Part shown: positions 1 through 10,332 of the stretch, piece by piece
Numbering within the stretch: position 1 is the stretch's first letter
How the letters are laid out: each line of letters begins with the position of its first letter
DNA from: Vicia villosa
Lineage: Eukaryota > Streptophyta > Magnoliopsida > Fabales > Fabaceae
Assembly (NCBI RefSeq): GCF_029867415.1
Contig: NC_081185.1
Location: forward strand, 33,928,245-33,992,244
Direction: 5' to 3'
DNA length: 64,000 nt
Notes under the pieces: generated by a model
The model's input: only the letters and a program-made list of their open reading frames with translations
What the model was told of the DNA's origin: nothing
Database searches by the model: none
Made by a program: the position numbers and the translations under genes

Positions 1-683
1 GCGTCTGAGTGAATTGAAGTTTGAAAATTTGTATGATGGTACTTTGAGATATATGGATGTGCATGAAATCCATTTGAGGTCTCAAAAACTTGTTTCTCCT
101 GTAAAAACAAGAAAACCCTAGTCAGGGACTGTTTGTGTAGGAGACAGTTAAGCGTACCTGATTTTTGTGCAGTGTTGAGTCTCTGCTAATCGCGTGATAT
201 TCAGAAGACTTCTAGAACAAAAATCTTGGAATTTTGAATTGTAAAAGATTGATTTGATTGATGGTACAAAACACTGAGAATTGTACTGCCAGCAGTTTGG
301 CTGTCAACTGACTGTTCAGGTATTGACGTAGCAGTTAGAGTGAAAAATCAACAGTCAAAGTTAATTTTCTTTTTTTGTTGTTTTTGTTTTATGTGAAAAA
401 TGAAAGTTTATTTACATGACTTGTTAAAAAAAACACAGACATAATAAATAACTAATATTTACTGTATGCGGGCAAAATTACCGATAATAACCCTGAAAAT
501 CATTTAATGCACAGAAAAATGAATATTTGACTGGCAGAAAACACACAAAATATTATCTGAGTAATTAAGCAATATTATGACAAATAGTACAACATTTAAT
601 ACTGACAGTACAAATATTACATACTATATTGAACAGTACGACGAATAAACGGTACATTTAAGAAATAAGAAATACGGCAAATT

Positions 684-851
684 TTAAGAATGACGATTGA
701 TAACCCATGCTACAAATAGTAACATGTAGATGATTGGGAGCATAAGCATCCCAGGTCCACAGTGTTCCGGGCTATGTAGACAGAAGAAAGACATGATCAC
801 CGTAGCAATGGTGATGACCATAAGAAAACACGTTTCCCACCGCTTCGCCAT
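684..851 (-). CDS. 55-residue predicted membrane microprotein in LTR leader
   Basis: The ORF starts ATGGCGAAG at 851 and ends with TAA at 684-686. After a basic start (MAKRWETC) it has a hydrophobic stretch at residues 9-24, a Cys/His/Pro-rich middle (residues 24-34, HSPEHCGPG) and a second hydrophobic stretch at residues 35-50, ending INRHS. This pattern suggests a two-pass membrane hairpin. The ATG is about 92 bp downstream of a canonical TATA box, so it would be the first ORF of the LTR transcript. I do not recognise the family. It is too short for coding potential to be certain, and chance is possible. Confidence 0.35.
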   Translation of the reverse strand: MAKRWETCFLMVITIATVIMSFFCLHSPEHCGPGMLMLPIIYMLLFVAWVINRHS

Positions 852-942
852 TTTGTCGGGGAAGAAGAAAGGATGGATTATGAAGTAGAAATTTGAGAGA
901 TGAATTAGAATTTGATGTGAGATTTTTATGAGAAAATGAGAG

Positions 943-952
943 GTATTTATAG
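943..952 (-). promoter_or_regulatory. TATA box of the minus-strand LTR
   Basis: The minus strand reads CTATAAATACC, a canonical plant TATA box. It sits about 540 bp inside the LTR edge at 1489, where a U3/R promoter is expected. A transcript starting about 30 bp downstream would reach the ATG at 851 with a leader of roughly 65 nt. Confidence 0.55.
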
Positions 953-1489
953 AATGGAAAGAAGGATAGAGACGTTGGGGAATGATGTGATTCCGTACAA
1001 AAGGAAAATTTGAGTGGAAGTAAGATTTGAAAGAAAGTGTATGATAGTGTTGGGAAAAAGAGAGATGTAGAGAATAAAGTTAGGATTTAATTTTTGAAAA
1101 AAGAGATTTGAAAAGATTTTTGAAAATAATGGAATATAGTACAAAAATTAGTGGGAAACAAAAGATAATAATAATCTACTTGTTACCAGTACAGTCTGAG
1201 TTTCCTGATTCTGCGCCTGCAAAAAGATTTAACTCTGTACCAATTGTGTCAGTACTATTTATCTGTAAATAAATAAAATAGCATGTGTGAAGTAATAAAC
1301 AGTATTTGGCGTTTGCGTAAGAATAAATTCAACTGCAAGCCAAATTACTGTATAAGAAAAATTCTAAAAACTAAGTATTTCATATGTCAGGATATTTGTT
1401 GAAATAAAAATCCATGATTATATGAGACTCTTAATTTTCAGATTGGAGTTTTCTTGAAAAAAGATGCGGGCAAATTTTGGGGTATAACA

Positions 1490-3381
1490 CAATGAAAGGT
1501 CAAATTGTGTCAGACTTCATTGTCGACCATGCAGTAGCTGAGAGTCATCAACAGTATGTGGGTTTAAAACCTTGGAAGTTATACTTCGACGGTTCAACGC
1601 ACAGAGAGGGAACCGGAGTTGGTTTGTTGATAATTTCTCCTGATGGAATTCTAACAAAGCTCAAGTATAAAATCAAGGGTCCGCTATGCTCCAACAACGA
1701 AGCTGAGTACGAAGCATTAATAGCTGGACTTGAAGCTTTGTTAGAATTGGGGGCAACCAGAGTCGAAATTAGAGGGGACTCTGAATTGGTCGTTAAACAA
1801 CTGACAAAGGAATACAAGTGCATCAAAGAAAATTTGATCATGTACTTTGTCATAGCAAATAGGCTACTCAAGAAATTCGAATATGTGGAATTAAAACACA
1901 TATCAAGGATGAATAACCAAGAGGCAAACGACTTGGCGCAGTTAGCTTCAGGATACAAGGTATCAAAAGAAAAGTTAGAAGAATTAATTGAAGTAAGAGG
2001 GAGAGCAATGTCTACTAAACTTTCCCCAAGTGATCTGGAGAATTCACAGTTGGGTTACGCCAACAAAGGAGAATTCGAAGTGCTAAACATAGACTCATTA
2101 GCAGATACAGATTGGAGGAGTCCAATAATAGACTATCTAAAAAGCCCTTCGACGGATACAGACAGGAAGATAAAATATAGAGCCCTGTCATATTTCCTGA
2201 TGTGAAACGAATTATTCAAGAAAACTCCTGAAGGGGTATTGTTGAAATGCTTAGGTGAAGCAGAAGCATACTTGGCTCTGTCGAACGTACACAGTGGGGC
2301 ATGTGGTGCACATCAAGCAGGACACAAAATGAAATGGCTTTTATTTCGTTATGGAATGTATTGGCCTTCCATGTTAAAAGATTGCATAGAGTTTGCAAAA
2401 GGGTGTCAAGAATGTCAAGAACATGCAGGTATCCAGCACGCCCCAGCAAACGAATGAAGTACAATAGTGAAACCTTGGCCTTTCAGGGGATGGGCGTTAG
2501 ATTTGATCGGAGAAATTCACCCTAAGTCGTCTAAAGGCCAAAGATACATATTAGTAGGAATAGACTATTTCACAAAATGGGTCGAAGCAATACCACTAGC
2601 AAATGTGGATCAAGAGGCCGTGATTGAGTTTATTCATAAACATATTATATATAGGTTTGGAATCCCAGAAAGTATAACAACTGATCAAGGTTCGGTCTTT
2701 ACTGGACGAAAAATGCAAGACTTTGCCAAAGAAATAGGTTTCAAGTTATTTACTTCTACACCTTACTATGCTCAAGCAAATGGACAAGTTGAAGCAGCAA
2801 ACAAAATAATAATTGGCCTTATCAAAAAACATGTGGGAAAGAAACCCAAGGATTGGCATAAAACTTTGGACCAAGCACTTTGGGCTTGTCGAACATCTCC
2901 AAAAGAAGCTACAAACACAACTCCTTTCCAGTTGACGTTTGGGCATGATGCAATACTCCCAATCGAGATATATCTACAGTCAGTAAGGGTACAAAGACAA
3001 GCAGATATTCCTCCCAACGTATACTGGGAGTTAATGATGAATGAGTTAGTAGATTTGGATGAAGACAGACTTCGAGCGCTGGAAATGATAAAAAGGCAAA
3101 AGGAAAGAGTATCCAGAGCATACAACAAAAAGGTGAAAGGTAAAACGTTTATTAGTAATGACCTAGTTTGGAAAGTTATTTTACCTATAGATCGAAAGAA
3201 TCAAGCACTTGGTAAATGGTCCCCGCACTGGGAAGGACCCTTTCGAATCTTAAAGGTATTTTCGAATAATGCCTATGAAATTGAAGAGTTAGCAGAAGAT
3301 CGTAGGATCTTGAGAGTAAACGGAAAATATCTAAAGAGATATAAACCAAGCATGTACGAAGTAAAGATTGCAAAAACGTAG
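1490..3381 (+). pseudogene. Tat1 pol 3' part: aRNase H and integrase
   Basis: One reading frame runs the whole length, broken only by TGA at 2203-2205 and TGA at 2455-2457. The RNase H part (nt 1570-1960) shows the Asp of YFDGS, the Glu of AEYEALIAGL and the Asp of RGDSELV; the fourth position reads ANDLAQLA, with Asn where Asp is usual. The integrase part shows His residues in the VHSG and GAHQAG motifs, the Cys pair GCQEC, and a catalytic triad Asp (LDLIGEI), Asp (TTDQGS) and Glu (GQVEAAN), with 35 residues between the last two. It ends after a beta-rich C-terminal segment near NGKYLKRYKP. The first codons are lost at the junction with the LTR ending at 1489, so it cannot make functional polyprotein. 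Confidence 0.9.
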
Positions 3382-3620
3382 ACATTCAGGGGACTACGAA
3401 AGCCAAAATGATCAGACATGTACCAAAGTATATGTGTTGCATTGATCAAAATGGCTTTACGATCAAAATAGATGGTAAATTAAGAAAAGAGTCAGAGAAG
3501 CACCAAAATATTTTGTCATTAGAAGTACAAGCATTACAAAAAGAGATCCGGGGACATGACCCAGGAACTCCTGAAAATAAAAAAAAAAAGGAAAGCATAA
3601 AAACCTAGGGCAAATATTGG
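3382..3620 (+). other. Spacer between integrase and antisense ORF
   Basis: This 239-bp spacer separates the integrase stop from the end of the antisense ORF. It contains an A-rich run near 3580-3600. The equivalent spacer in Tat2 is about 146 bp (58226-58371). The short ORF here has no counterpart in Tat2 and is not called. Confidence 0.5.
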
Positions 3621-4355
3621 CTAATTAATCCTCTGATCCAATCCTTCTAAGGACAGCACAGGCAAGCTTTCAGCCTCGAACATGTCCATGGATCCAGAAG
3701 TGCGCATCCGCCTCACGACACCCTTCTTAAGGAATATATAAGAGAGGAGTCTACCATACGGAAGGCAGGTTACGTTTCCCTGACCGGCAGTAGCCACAGA
3801 AACGGCCTCAACAAGCCCTTTGAAAATCATCAAAGGGAAGTTAATCTTCTTCCCTCGAAGACCACAGAGAATAAACTCCAAGTCTTCGACCATGATGTTG
3901 TTTTCGTCAAGCCTCCGAGGACGGAAATTACCCACAAGCAGTTGATGCCAGATCCTGATAACCTTGGCACTGAAAGGATCGTTGTCCATGAGAGTCTTCA
4001 ACATAAGATGAGTAGTCATGTTGAAGTTGTTGTCATCAAATGTTTCCCCAGAGTTGTTGCATCTCATCAGGTTAGCAATGGTGGTGGGAGTGATGCTGAG
4101 ATGAGCGTGTCGAACCTCAGAAACTATGGTGGTCCTCCCTTCAGGATCTATGCGTAGAGACGCAAACATCCAGAAATCTGCAAGCATGTTGGGGTAAACA
4201 GGACCTTCCAGGATGTCTCCAAAATAGAAATCCAGTTCTTGGTTAGCAAAGAGATTGCCAAGAGTGATGAAGTTGCTATCAAGTTCATCCTCACAAAGTT
4301 TGAACTCCTTCTTGATAACAGCCTTTATGTTGTTGTAAGAGAGAGGCGCAGCCAT
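3621..4355 (-). CDS. Tat1 antisense ORF, 244 aa (plant transposon-type domain)
   Basis: An uninterrupted ORF runs from ATGGCTGCG (4355) to TAA (3621-3623), antisense to pol. By eye it is roughly 70% identical to the antisense ORF of Tat2 (58372-59103) and equal in length within one residue. Conserved blocks are GPVYPNMLADFW (about residue 50), RTTI, RIWHQLLVGNFRPR (about 135), EDLEFILCGLRGKKINFPL (about 155), LPYGRLLSY (about 200) and MFEAESLPVLSLE near the end. No catalytic motif, signal peptide or membrane segment is evident, and I know no biochemical function. Antisense ORFs at this place are known in Tat-lineage elements. The same blocks recur in the SIRE-like ORF at 42542-45015. It has its own TATA box and lies downstream of, and co-oriented with, the gene at 4906-9914. 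Confidence 0.8.
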   Translation of the reverse strand: MAAPLSYNNIKAVIKKEFKLCEDELDSNFITLGNLFANQELDFYFGDILEGPVYPNMLADFWMFASLRIDPEGRTTIVSEVRHAHLSITPTTIANLMRCNNSGETFDDNNFNMTTHLMLKTLMDNDPFSAKVIRIWHQLLVGNFRPRRLDENNIMVEDLEFILCGLRGKKINFPLMIFKGLVEAVSVATAGQGNVTCLPYGRLLSYIFLKKGVVRRMRTSGSMDMFEAESLPVLSLEGLDQRIN

Positions 4356-4450
4356 TTTTTTTGAAAAGAAAGTTTGAAGAAAAGGTTTCTCTCTTCTGTT
4401 GTTAGTGTTTGAGGAAATGCAAGAATGGAGAAATGAAAACGATCTTAGGC

Positions 4451-4460
4451 CTTTATATAG
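4451..4460 (-). promoter_or_regulatory. TATA box of the Tat1 antisense ORF
   Basis: The minus strand reads CTATATAAAGG about 100 bp upstream of the ATG at 4355. The spacing suits a transcription start near 4420 and a leader of about 65 nt. It lies between the stop of the larger antisense gene (4906) and this ORF, so the two antisense genes look separately promoted. Confidence 0.55.
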
Positions 4461-4905
4461 ACCTGAGGTAATGAAGGGTGGTTTAAAGTTTTAATGATTG
4501 ATTGGACTGCGGTTTGGTATTACAAAAAGGGAGTTAAGGCTTCCGCCGTTTCCCGCCCTTGGAAGTTGAAAAGTAATCATGAAACTGATGCACGCACGTC
4601 TCAAATGAGCGTTTTGAAGAAAGTGACGTCACTGTTTAATAATGATTACGGCTGGAGAAGTAGAAACGTCAGGTCTAAGAATAAAGATACTGCGAAGAGT
4701 GGTCAGGGTTATGTGTTGCATTGATTAGAATCACTGTGGAAAATCTGAAGATATATTTTGGCAGAATATGAAAGATTTGCTAAAAATAGTGCTTGCGAAT
4801 ATGGAAAACATAGACGAAAAATAGAGGTCAAGCATACAAATAGATATTTTTATAAAAGGTTCGATTACAAAACAAAAGTGCAACAAAATACAGAGTTCGA
4901 AACAG

Positions 4906-7900
4906 CTAGTTGAAATCCTCAGGGAGACTATTTTTGATCTTCAAATATTGAGTTTCCCATGAAGACATACAAAGTTCGAGTAACGCCCGGTGTTTCTTCA
5001 ATCCTTCAATCTCTGGCACTAAATTTTGTGCGGTTTCGAAGTGTTTAATCCTCAATTGCGCCACTGCATGCAGATCTTGTTGATTGGCCTTTTGTATGGT
5101 TGCCTGACAATTCTCAGCTTCCTTTATCTTTTCTTCGAGAGCTTTTATCTCTTGTTTCCAGGAGTTGATATCCTTCTCATAATTATCATATGCCTTCTGA
5201 TTTTCTGAATGTTTAAGCTTGAGGGCCTCACCTTGTTTCGTTGCATCCACAGCAGAGTTCCATGAAGAGTCATGAGAGGCTATTTTTTCAGATAGTTGCT
5301 TTTCGATATTTTGTTTTCGAAGAATATTAGCTTGAAGTTGTTCAACTAGAGAACCTAGCAAAACAATCACCTCTGAAACTTCTTTCGAGACTCGAAACAA
5401 ATCCACTTTCTTCAAGAGTTGATTCAAGTTATGACTTTTAATAGGATCTTGACTAAGAACATCCACAAGATTGACCCCAAAGAATCTTTCTTTTATCTGT
5501 CGAAGGAGGTCAGGAATGTCTTCTTTGTCACCAGATTCTACAAGGACAGCTGGAGAGATGTCAAGTTCTGAAGGCGAAGTAGTATTCACATTCATCATAG
5601 CTTTTAGAAAGCTGAGAGGATCAGTTTGCTTAAGCTGTTCCAGTTCCGAAGGAGTGGGCTTCGCAGGGGCAGGCATCGAAGTTGCCCCAGGAGTAGTTTC
5701 TGTGTCAAGAGTTGAAGTTTCTGGAGGATTGTGTTTATCTGGTTTAGAAATTTCCTCCATAGCATCTTGTTCGGATACAGTATCTTCACTACCATGTGGT
5801 TGTGGATTCACGTTGTCACTACCTGAGAATGGATGATTTTCTTCCAGGTTTTTATCTTGATGAGTAGCTGGGGATTCGTCAGTGGATTGGCTTTCTTCGA
5901 CTGGCTCATTAGGTAAGGTGGTGGTAAGAGGCCTGGCATCTTCAAAAACTGGTGAGAGAACATGGGATTTATTTTGGGAAATATCTGCATTAAACAAACC
6001 AGACTTGGTCAGAACGATAAGGCCTTGAGAAGTTTATCGATGAAAGTGAAAGAGTTATGATTACCTTGAGGTTTATCGACATTAATGGTGAAATTGTAAG
6101 TCTTAAGACCTGAAGTAGCAGTGCCAGTATCATCCTGCAATGACAAGGTAAGATGTTAACTTAATCATGTAGTTAAAATTATGAGATGATTTTGGGTTGA
6201 AACCCAAATACCTTGGGTGGAATATTGTCTGGACTTGAGTTATGACTTTCGATAACGAAGGCATTACTGGCAGTTTTTAAAGGTGATTGATCCGCTGTCG
6301 CACGCGGGTAAAAAACGAGTTAATTTGCAAAATTGTAGTAACGACGGTAACGGCAACTCGAATATCGTTCTCACAAGGATTCTTGATTTTATTAACTAAC
6401 ACTAAAAACGATAATGGGGGTTTGTTTTAGAATCAATTTATAAAACAGAGTAAATTAAGTGATTATCAAAATAAGCTAAACGACTAATCCTACTGATTCG
6501 GGTTCCGACTTATCATCGGTTATAATAACACCAATCCCTAAACGGCTTCAATCCTATTCGATTACGAGATTAATCAGACAAGCGCTTATCAAAGTCATAC
6601 GAGTTATGTTCCTGTTCACCGAATTAAGCAAACGGTTAAGAATATGACGAGTTAACGAATTAAGCAAACGATAACACGCAATTAAATTTAGGAACATGCA
6701 TACAATCGAATTTAATCAATTCTATCCTATGAACAACAATCGAATTAAGCAAACAATTGTAATCAAATTAAGCAAATGATTTCATAGAAAAGAATTGAAC
6801 AGAAATTGAATTTAAATTAGTATTAGAATAACCTCAAAGCAATGGAACCCATAAGCAGTAGGATTTGCCTTCGGGAATTAGTTCTTCATTCTAATCATGA
6901 AACCAAAAGTAAAATTTGTGGCAAAAAAAAGGTCTCCCGTATTCTAGCGGCTGCCAACCCTTATAAAACAAAATAAGGTTTTCTTCTCTACTAACTCAAA
7001 CTGGGTCAAAAACATAACCCAAGCCCATAAACTAATGACCCAAAAACAAATTATTCTAATGACTGAAACTTCAACGAAATTCTGGGAACTATGCATTTCG
7101 AATTTGCCTTTGACTCCAACATGAAAGATGTAGCTCTTTCTCTTAGCTTTCCGGCGATTATTAGAACGCGTCGATCCGATTCCCGAAGCTCCAGTTATGA
7201 TCAATTTAGTGCAGACTGCTAATGCTGAAAATAGATTGCGAAAATCAAATAAGTGCAAAAATAAACTGATTTATAAAAACACATTAAAATAGAAAAATAA
7301 ACAAGGTAAAGTAAAGAAATGCCTAAGTAAAAATATAGGAGAATGTGCAGAAATATGCACTGATCAGTGATTCCTCAGAAGACGCCTTGTCGCTAGGAGA
7401 AGCAACTTTGGAGGAACCTAGCCCTTTCTCTTTTCCCGAAGGAGTAATAGCTTTCTGTCTCTTTCTATGGCCTTGCCTGGTACGAGGAGGAGATTTGTCT
7501 TCATCATCTGAGGCAACTGTTGAAGAGGCTTGTCGTTTCGAACCTACCGGGGGTTTCGAATTCTGGGAAATATAAAATTGAGTAAAATAAGCACTACTCA
7601 CAGATTATATGAGATTAATGATATAAAATGGGTATGTACCGTGGGTTTCTTGCTAGTGGCAATGGAATCACTCTCACTTGGCTTGTTACTTTTAGATGCC
7701 CCAGAGTCCTTCTGCGTAGGAACTTCTTTAATCTTCTTTCTTCGAGCAACGGCTGTAGTTGGGACTGGAATCAGTATATCAACAGGAAAAAGAAAAGTCA
7801 GTCGAAAAATTGTCTGAGTCCAAACCTTCAGGTATTGGGGTCAAGACACGAACATGTTCAAGATCTATATGAAGATGCCCTTTGAAAGTATCTAGGGTAT

Positions 7901-9914
7901 GCTTAGTCGGAACCACTCGATCAGCACGTTTTTTAGTACTTTCTTGAAGATCTTTTAAAACGTTGCCACACACAAACCAATTTGGAAAAGGAGGGCTCAG
8001 AGCCACACCAAAATCCGCACTTGGTAGTGGAGGGAATTTTGGAGGATTAAGTTTGAAAGCCACTTCATAGCGTAGTTCTGGTCGAACATGCGAGGGCAAT
8101 TTTAACTTATCCAGTTTGGCGGAAAACTTTTCGCGTAAAATAACTGCAGCTTCACGAACGGTCCGACTAAGATCATCAGGCCGATAGATAGTTTCAAAGA
8201 ATTTTTGAAAAGCTTGGATTTCTTTAATATGAGTCGAGGTACCTTTGTGGAAATTCTCCTGCACATCATCAAAAGCTGTAGTTAGTTCTTGAGTGAGACT
8301 ATCGGCGTCAAAGATTTGTGAAGTATAGTAATCCGTCCACCATTGGTGAAAGTCTGGTGTGGAGTAAAAGGCAGGTTCGAAGGAAATAGGAGAAAGATTG
8401 GTGACGCCAACATATTTGTTGATCTTTGATTCACACTCCTTTTCAGTCAGGTGCAAGGTATGGAAGCACAGATGGTTCCTTTTATCATATAAACACTTGG
8501 GTTTTACCTGCACCAGCCCAAACTGTCTCGAGACCAGATTTGGTTGGTAGCATACGAGAACGCATTGACTTTTTGATGGTCGAAGACGATGATAAAACAA
8601 CCTTGGGGTCAGAAAGGCTTCCCAAATTTCCATAGACTCAGTTTGTTGATCCTGAGATGTTGATGGGAACCTTCGGGTGAACCATTCAGGACCGATTGTT
8701 CGGTGTACAAACGGAGCCATGGAAGGATCGAACTGATTACGCTGGGCGAACATCATTGTATATGCTAGAAAATGTTCATGAAGTTTCCCAGTTTCTTCTT
8801 TTGGCGTTAGGTAAGCCAACCTAGTTCCTTCTATAGTTCGATTCTTAATTTTATTATCTTCTTCATTGACGTTGCTTCGAAAGGGAAGGTGAGTTTCGAA
8901 TGTAGCGTTAAGCCACAGTTGCAGTAGCCAAAAAGGACCAGCAAAAAGTAGAGTGCCAGTTTGGTAGTTTTTGGTAAGATTCGCAGCTTCGCTGAGGTTT
9001 TCATAAAGAAATCCTAAGAGTAATTGGCTTAGGTTGAGCTTTTTTCCAGCATGTAGCTGATTAGCCATGCAAAGATACCTCTTTGCAACCTGTATGGATC
9101 TTGAGCAGAAAGCGCATCGCGAGAGCCATAGTGCTAAAAAAGCAATATGTTCTTCATCAGAAACTTCTGCTTGTGTTGTGTTGTGGTACTTCTGGATGAA
9201 TGCAGTATAAGTAACTGTTGATTCATTAAAGCTAATAGTATCAATATCCATATCATTGGGGTCGAAGGTCTCCCCAGTTGGTCGAAGTCCTGTAATAGCA
9301 GCTATATCAAAGAGAGTGGGGGTAACCATCCCACATGGAAGATGGAAGGTGTTGTGGGAAGCATCCCAGAAATGAACTGCTGCTACTAACATGGGTTGGT
9401 TATATTCTAAGCCTGTTTTTGATAATTGAATCAAATCATATATTCCTAATGATTTCCAGAAAGATTCTTTCTTTCTCTCTACTTTTTCTAACCAGGCATA
9501 GTATAGATCAGGATCTTTGGCTAAAGGGATTGACCTAAATACTTTTACAAAGTTGGTCATATAGTTTAACCTAATTTGTGCCAGAGCCAAAGGGGGTGCA
9601 GTTGAAGTTTCTTCAGCATTATCAGGTTCTCCTAAAGAGGAATGACCATCTTCATCTAGCTTAATCTTACTAACCAAGGGTCTAGTTTTGTAATAAGAAG
9701 GGAAGAATTTGTTTATAGATGGATTACTTTCACCTGGCAATGGACCCATAAAAGCAAGAGGTTTTCCAGAAAGTTCAAAGGGGATGAGTACATGAGAAGC
9801 GTAAATTGCGCGCACCTCTGCGGTGTTAGGGTTTGGAATGTGTTCTCGTTCCCCAGACCGCGTTGTTGTTTGGAGCTTTAGAACAGGTTGAAGAACATTT
9901 GAAGATGAAGCCAT
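4906..9914 (-). CDS. Six-exon plant mobile domain (PMD) protein gene, antisense in Tat1
   Basis: Proposed exons on the minus strand are 9914-7826, 7764-7640, 7562-7361, 6294-6212, 6134-6065 and 5984-4906. All junctions are GT/AG and all phases join, giving 1,216 codons including TAG, with no internal stop. Residues about 120-400 form a plant mobile domain (aminotransferase-like PMD family); the hallmark is FWDASHNTFHLPCGMVTPTL then FDIAAITGL near residues 182-210. Exons 2-3 encode a Lys/Arg/Ser-rich linker with nuclear-localisation-like ARRKKIKE and GHRKRQK. Exon 6 gives an acidic Pro/Ser/Thr-rich stretch and a long coiled coil (about residues 1069-1200). PMD proteins include the host nuclear factors MAIN and MAIL1, and PMDs are also carried by transposons; the molecular activity here is unknown. 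The start ATGGCTTC has a TATA-like box 85 bp upstream. The intact spliced frame contrasts with the stop-bearing pol on the other strand. Intron 1 would be only 61 bp. Confidence 0.8.
6295..7360 (-). repeat. Intron 3 of the PMD gene, filled by LTR-like repeat DNA
   Basis: This 1,066-bp intron is far longer than the other four (about 60-80 bp), which suggests an insertion. Four variants of GAATTAAGCAAACG lie at about 6635-6780. A block at 7083-7137 (plus strand) that includes CCAACATGAAAGATGTAG resembles one at 22010-22060 in the Ogre-like LTR. No coding region longer than background is seen. I could not identify element ends or a target duplication. Confidence 0.5.
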
Positions 9915-9993
9915 AGAGAAGTTTGATTGAGAAAGTATTCTGTTGAAGAAGATGAAGAAATAGGAATGAAAAGTTGTATAAAAGTGAAGACCA

Positions 9994-10005
9994 GGTATTT
10001 AAAGG
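9994..10005 (-). promoter_or_regulatory. TATA-like box of the PMD gene
   Basis: The minus strand reads CCTTTAAATACC about 85 bp upstream of the ATG at 9914. This is a slightly imperfect TATA (TTTAAATA). The surrounding stretch 9915-10332 has no other gene and ends in the polypurine tract of Tat1. Confidence 0.4.
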
Positions 10006-10320
10006 TTTAACGGGAACCTTTTTAAATCTTTTGGGTAAAACAAAAGGACACGCGGCGGGTTTTGATTTAATCCAACGGCGGTCAAATAAATTAGCTTTAC
10101 TCCTAGTATGTAGGAATAATGATCAAGAAGTAAGGTCAAAAACGTGGGAATGTAAGTTATGAGAAGACATCTTTGAAAATGACAAGACGTTTTGAAAACA
10201 GGGTCATCAATGATTATGACGTTAGTCAGCAATCTTGGAACTTTCAAAGAGTAGCAAGGAACGAAATCTTACAATGACAAGAAACGCCTATTTCTCTTGT
10301 TTTTTCGAAACAGGCATTTA

Positions 10321-10330
10321 TTGGGGGCAA
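10321..10330 (+). promoter_or_regulatory. Polypurine tract of Tat1
   Basis: TTGGGGGCAA lies directly before the LTR start TGTTAGC at 10333. Tat2 has the equivalent GGAGGGGCAATT before its LTR at 59464. It would prime plus-strand DNA synthesis. Confidence 0.65.
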
Positions 10331-10332
10331 TT

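Larger units (their letters stand above)
1..1489 (-). mobile_element. Partial LTR of a minus-strand LTR retrotransposon
   Basis: Read on the minus strand, the right edge starts TGTTATACCCC followed by AAAATTTGCCCGCA. Variants of the same opening occur at 21508 (minus) and 62855 (plus). It abuts directly the Tat pol sequence that resumes at 1490, so it looks like an insertion into pol. A TATA box lies about 540 bp inside this edge. No PBS or opposite LTR end is visible, so the rest of the element, or of a solo LTR, lies left of the window. The family is inferred as Ogre-like from the opening motif only. Confidence 0.55.

Noticed and set aside
3408..3608. 66-codon ORF after Tat1 integrase
   Set aside because: It has no counterpart after Tat2 integrase and an A-rich tail; it is probably spacer.
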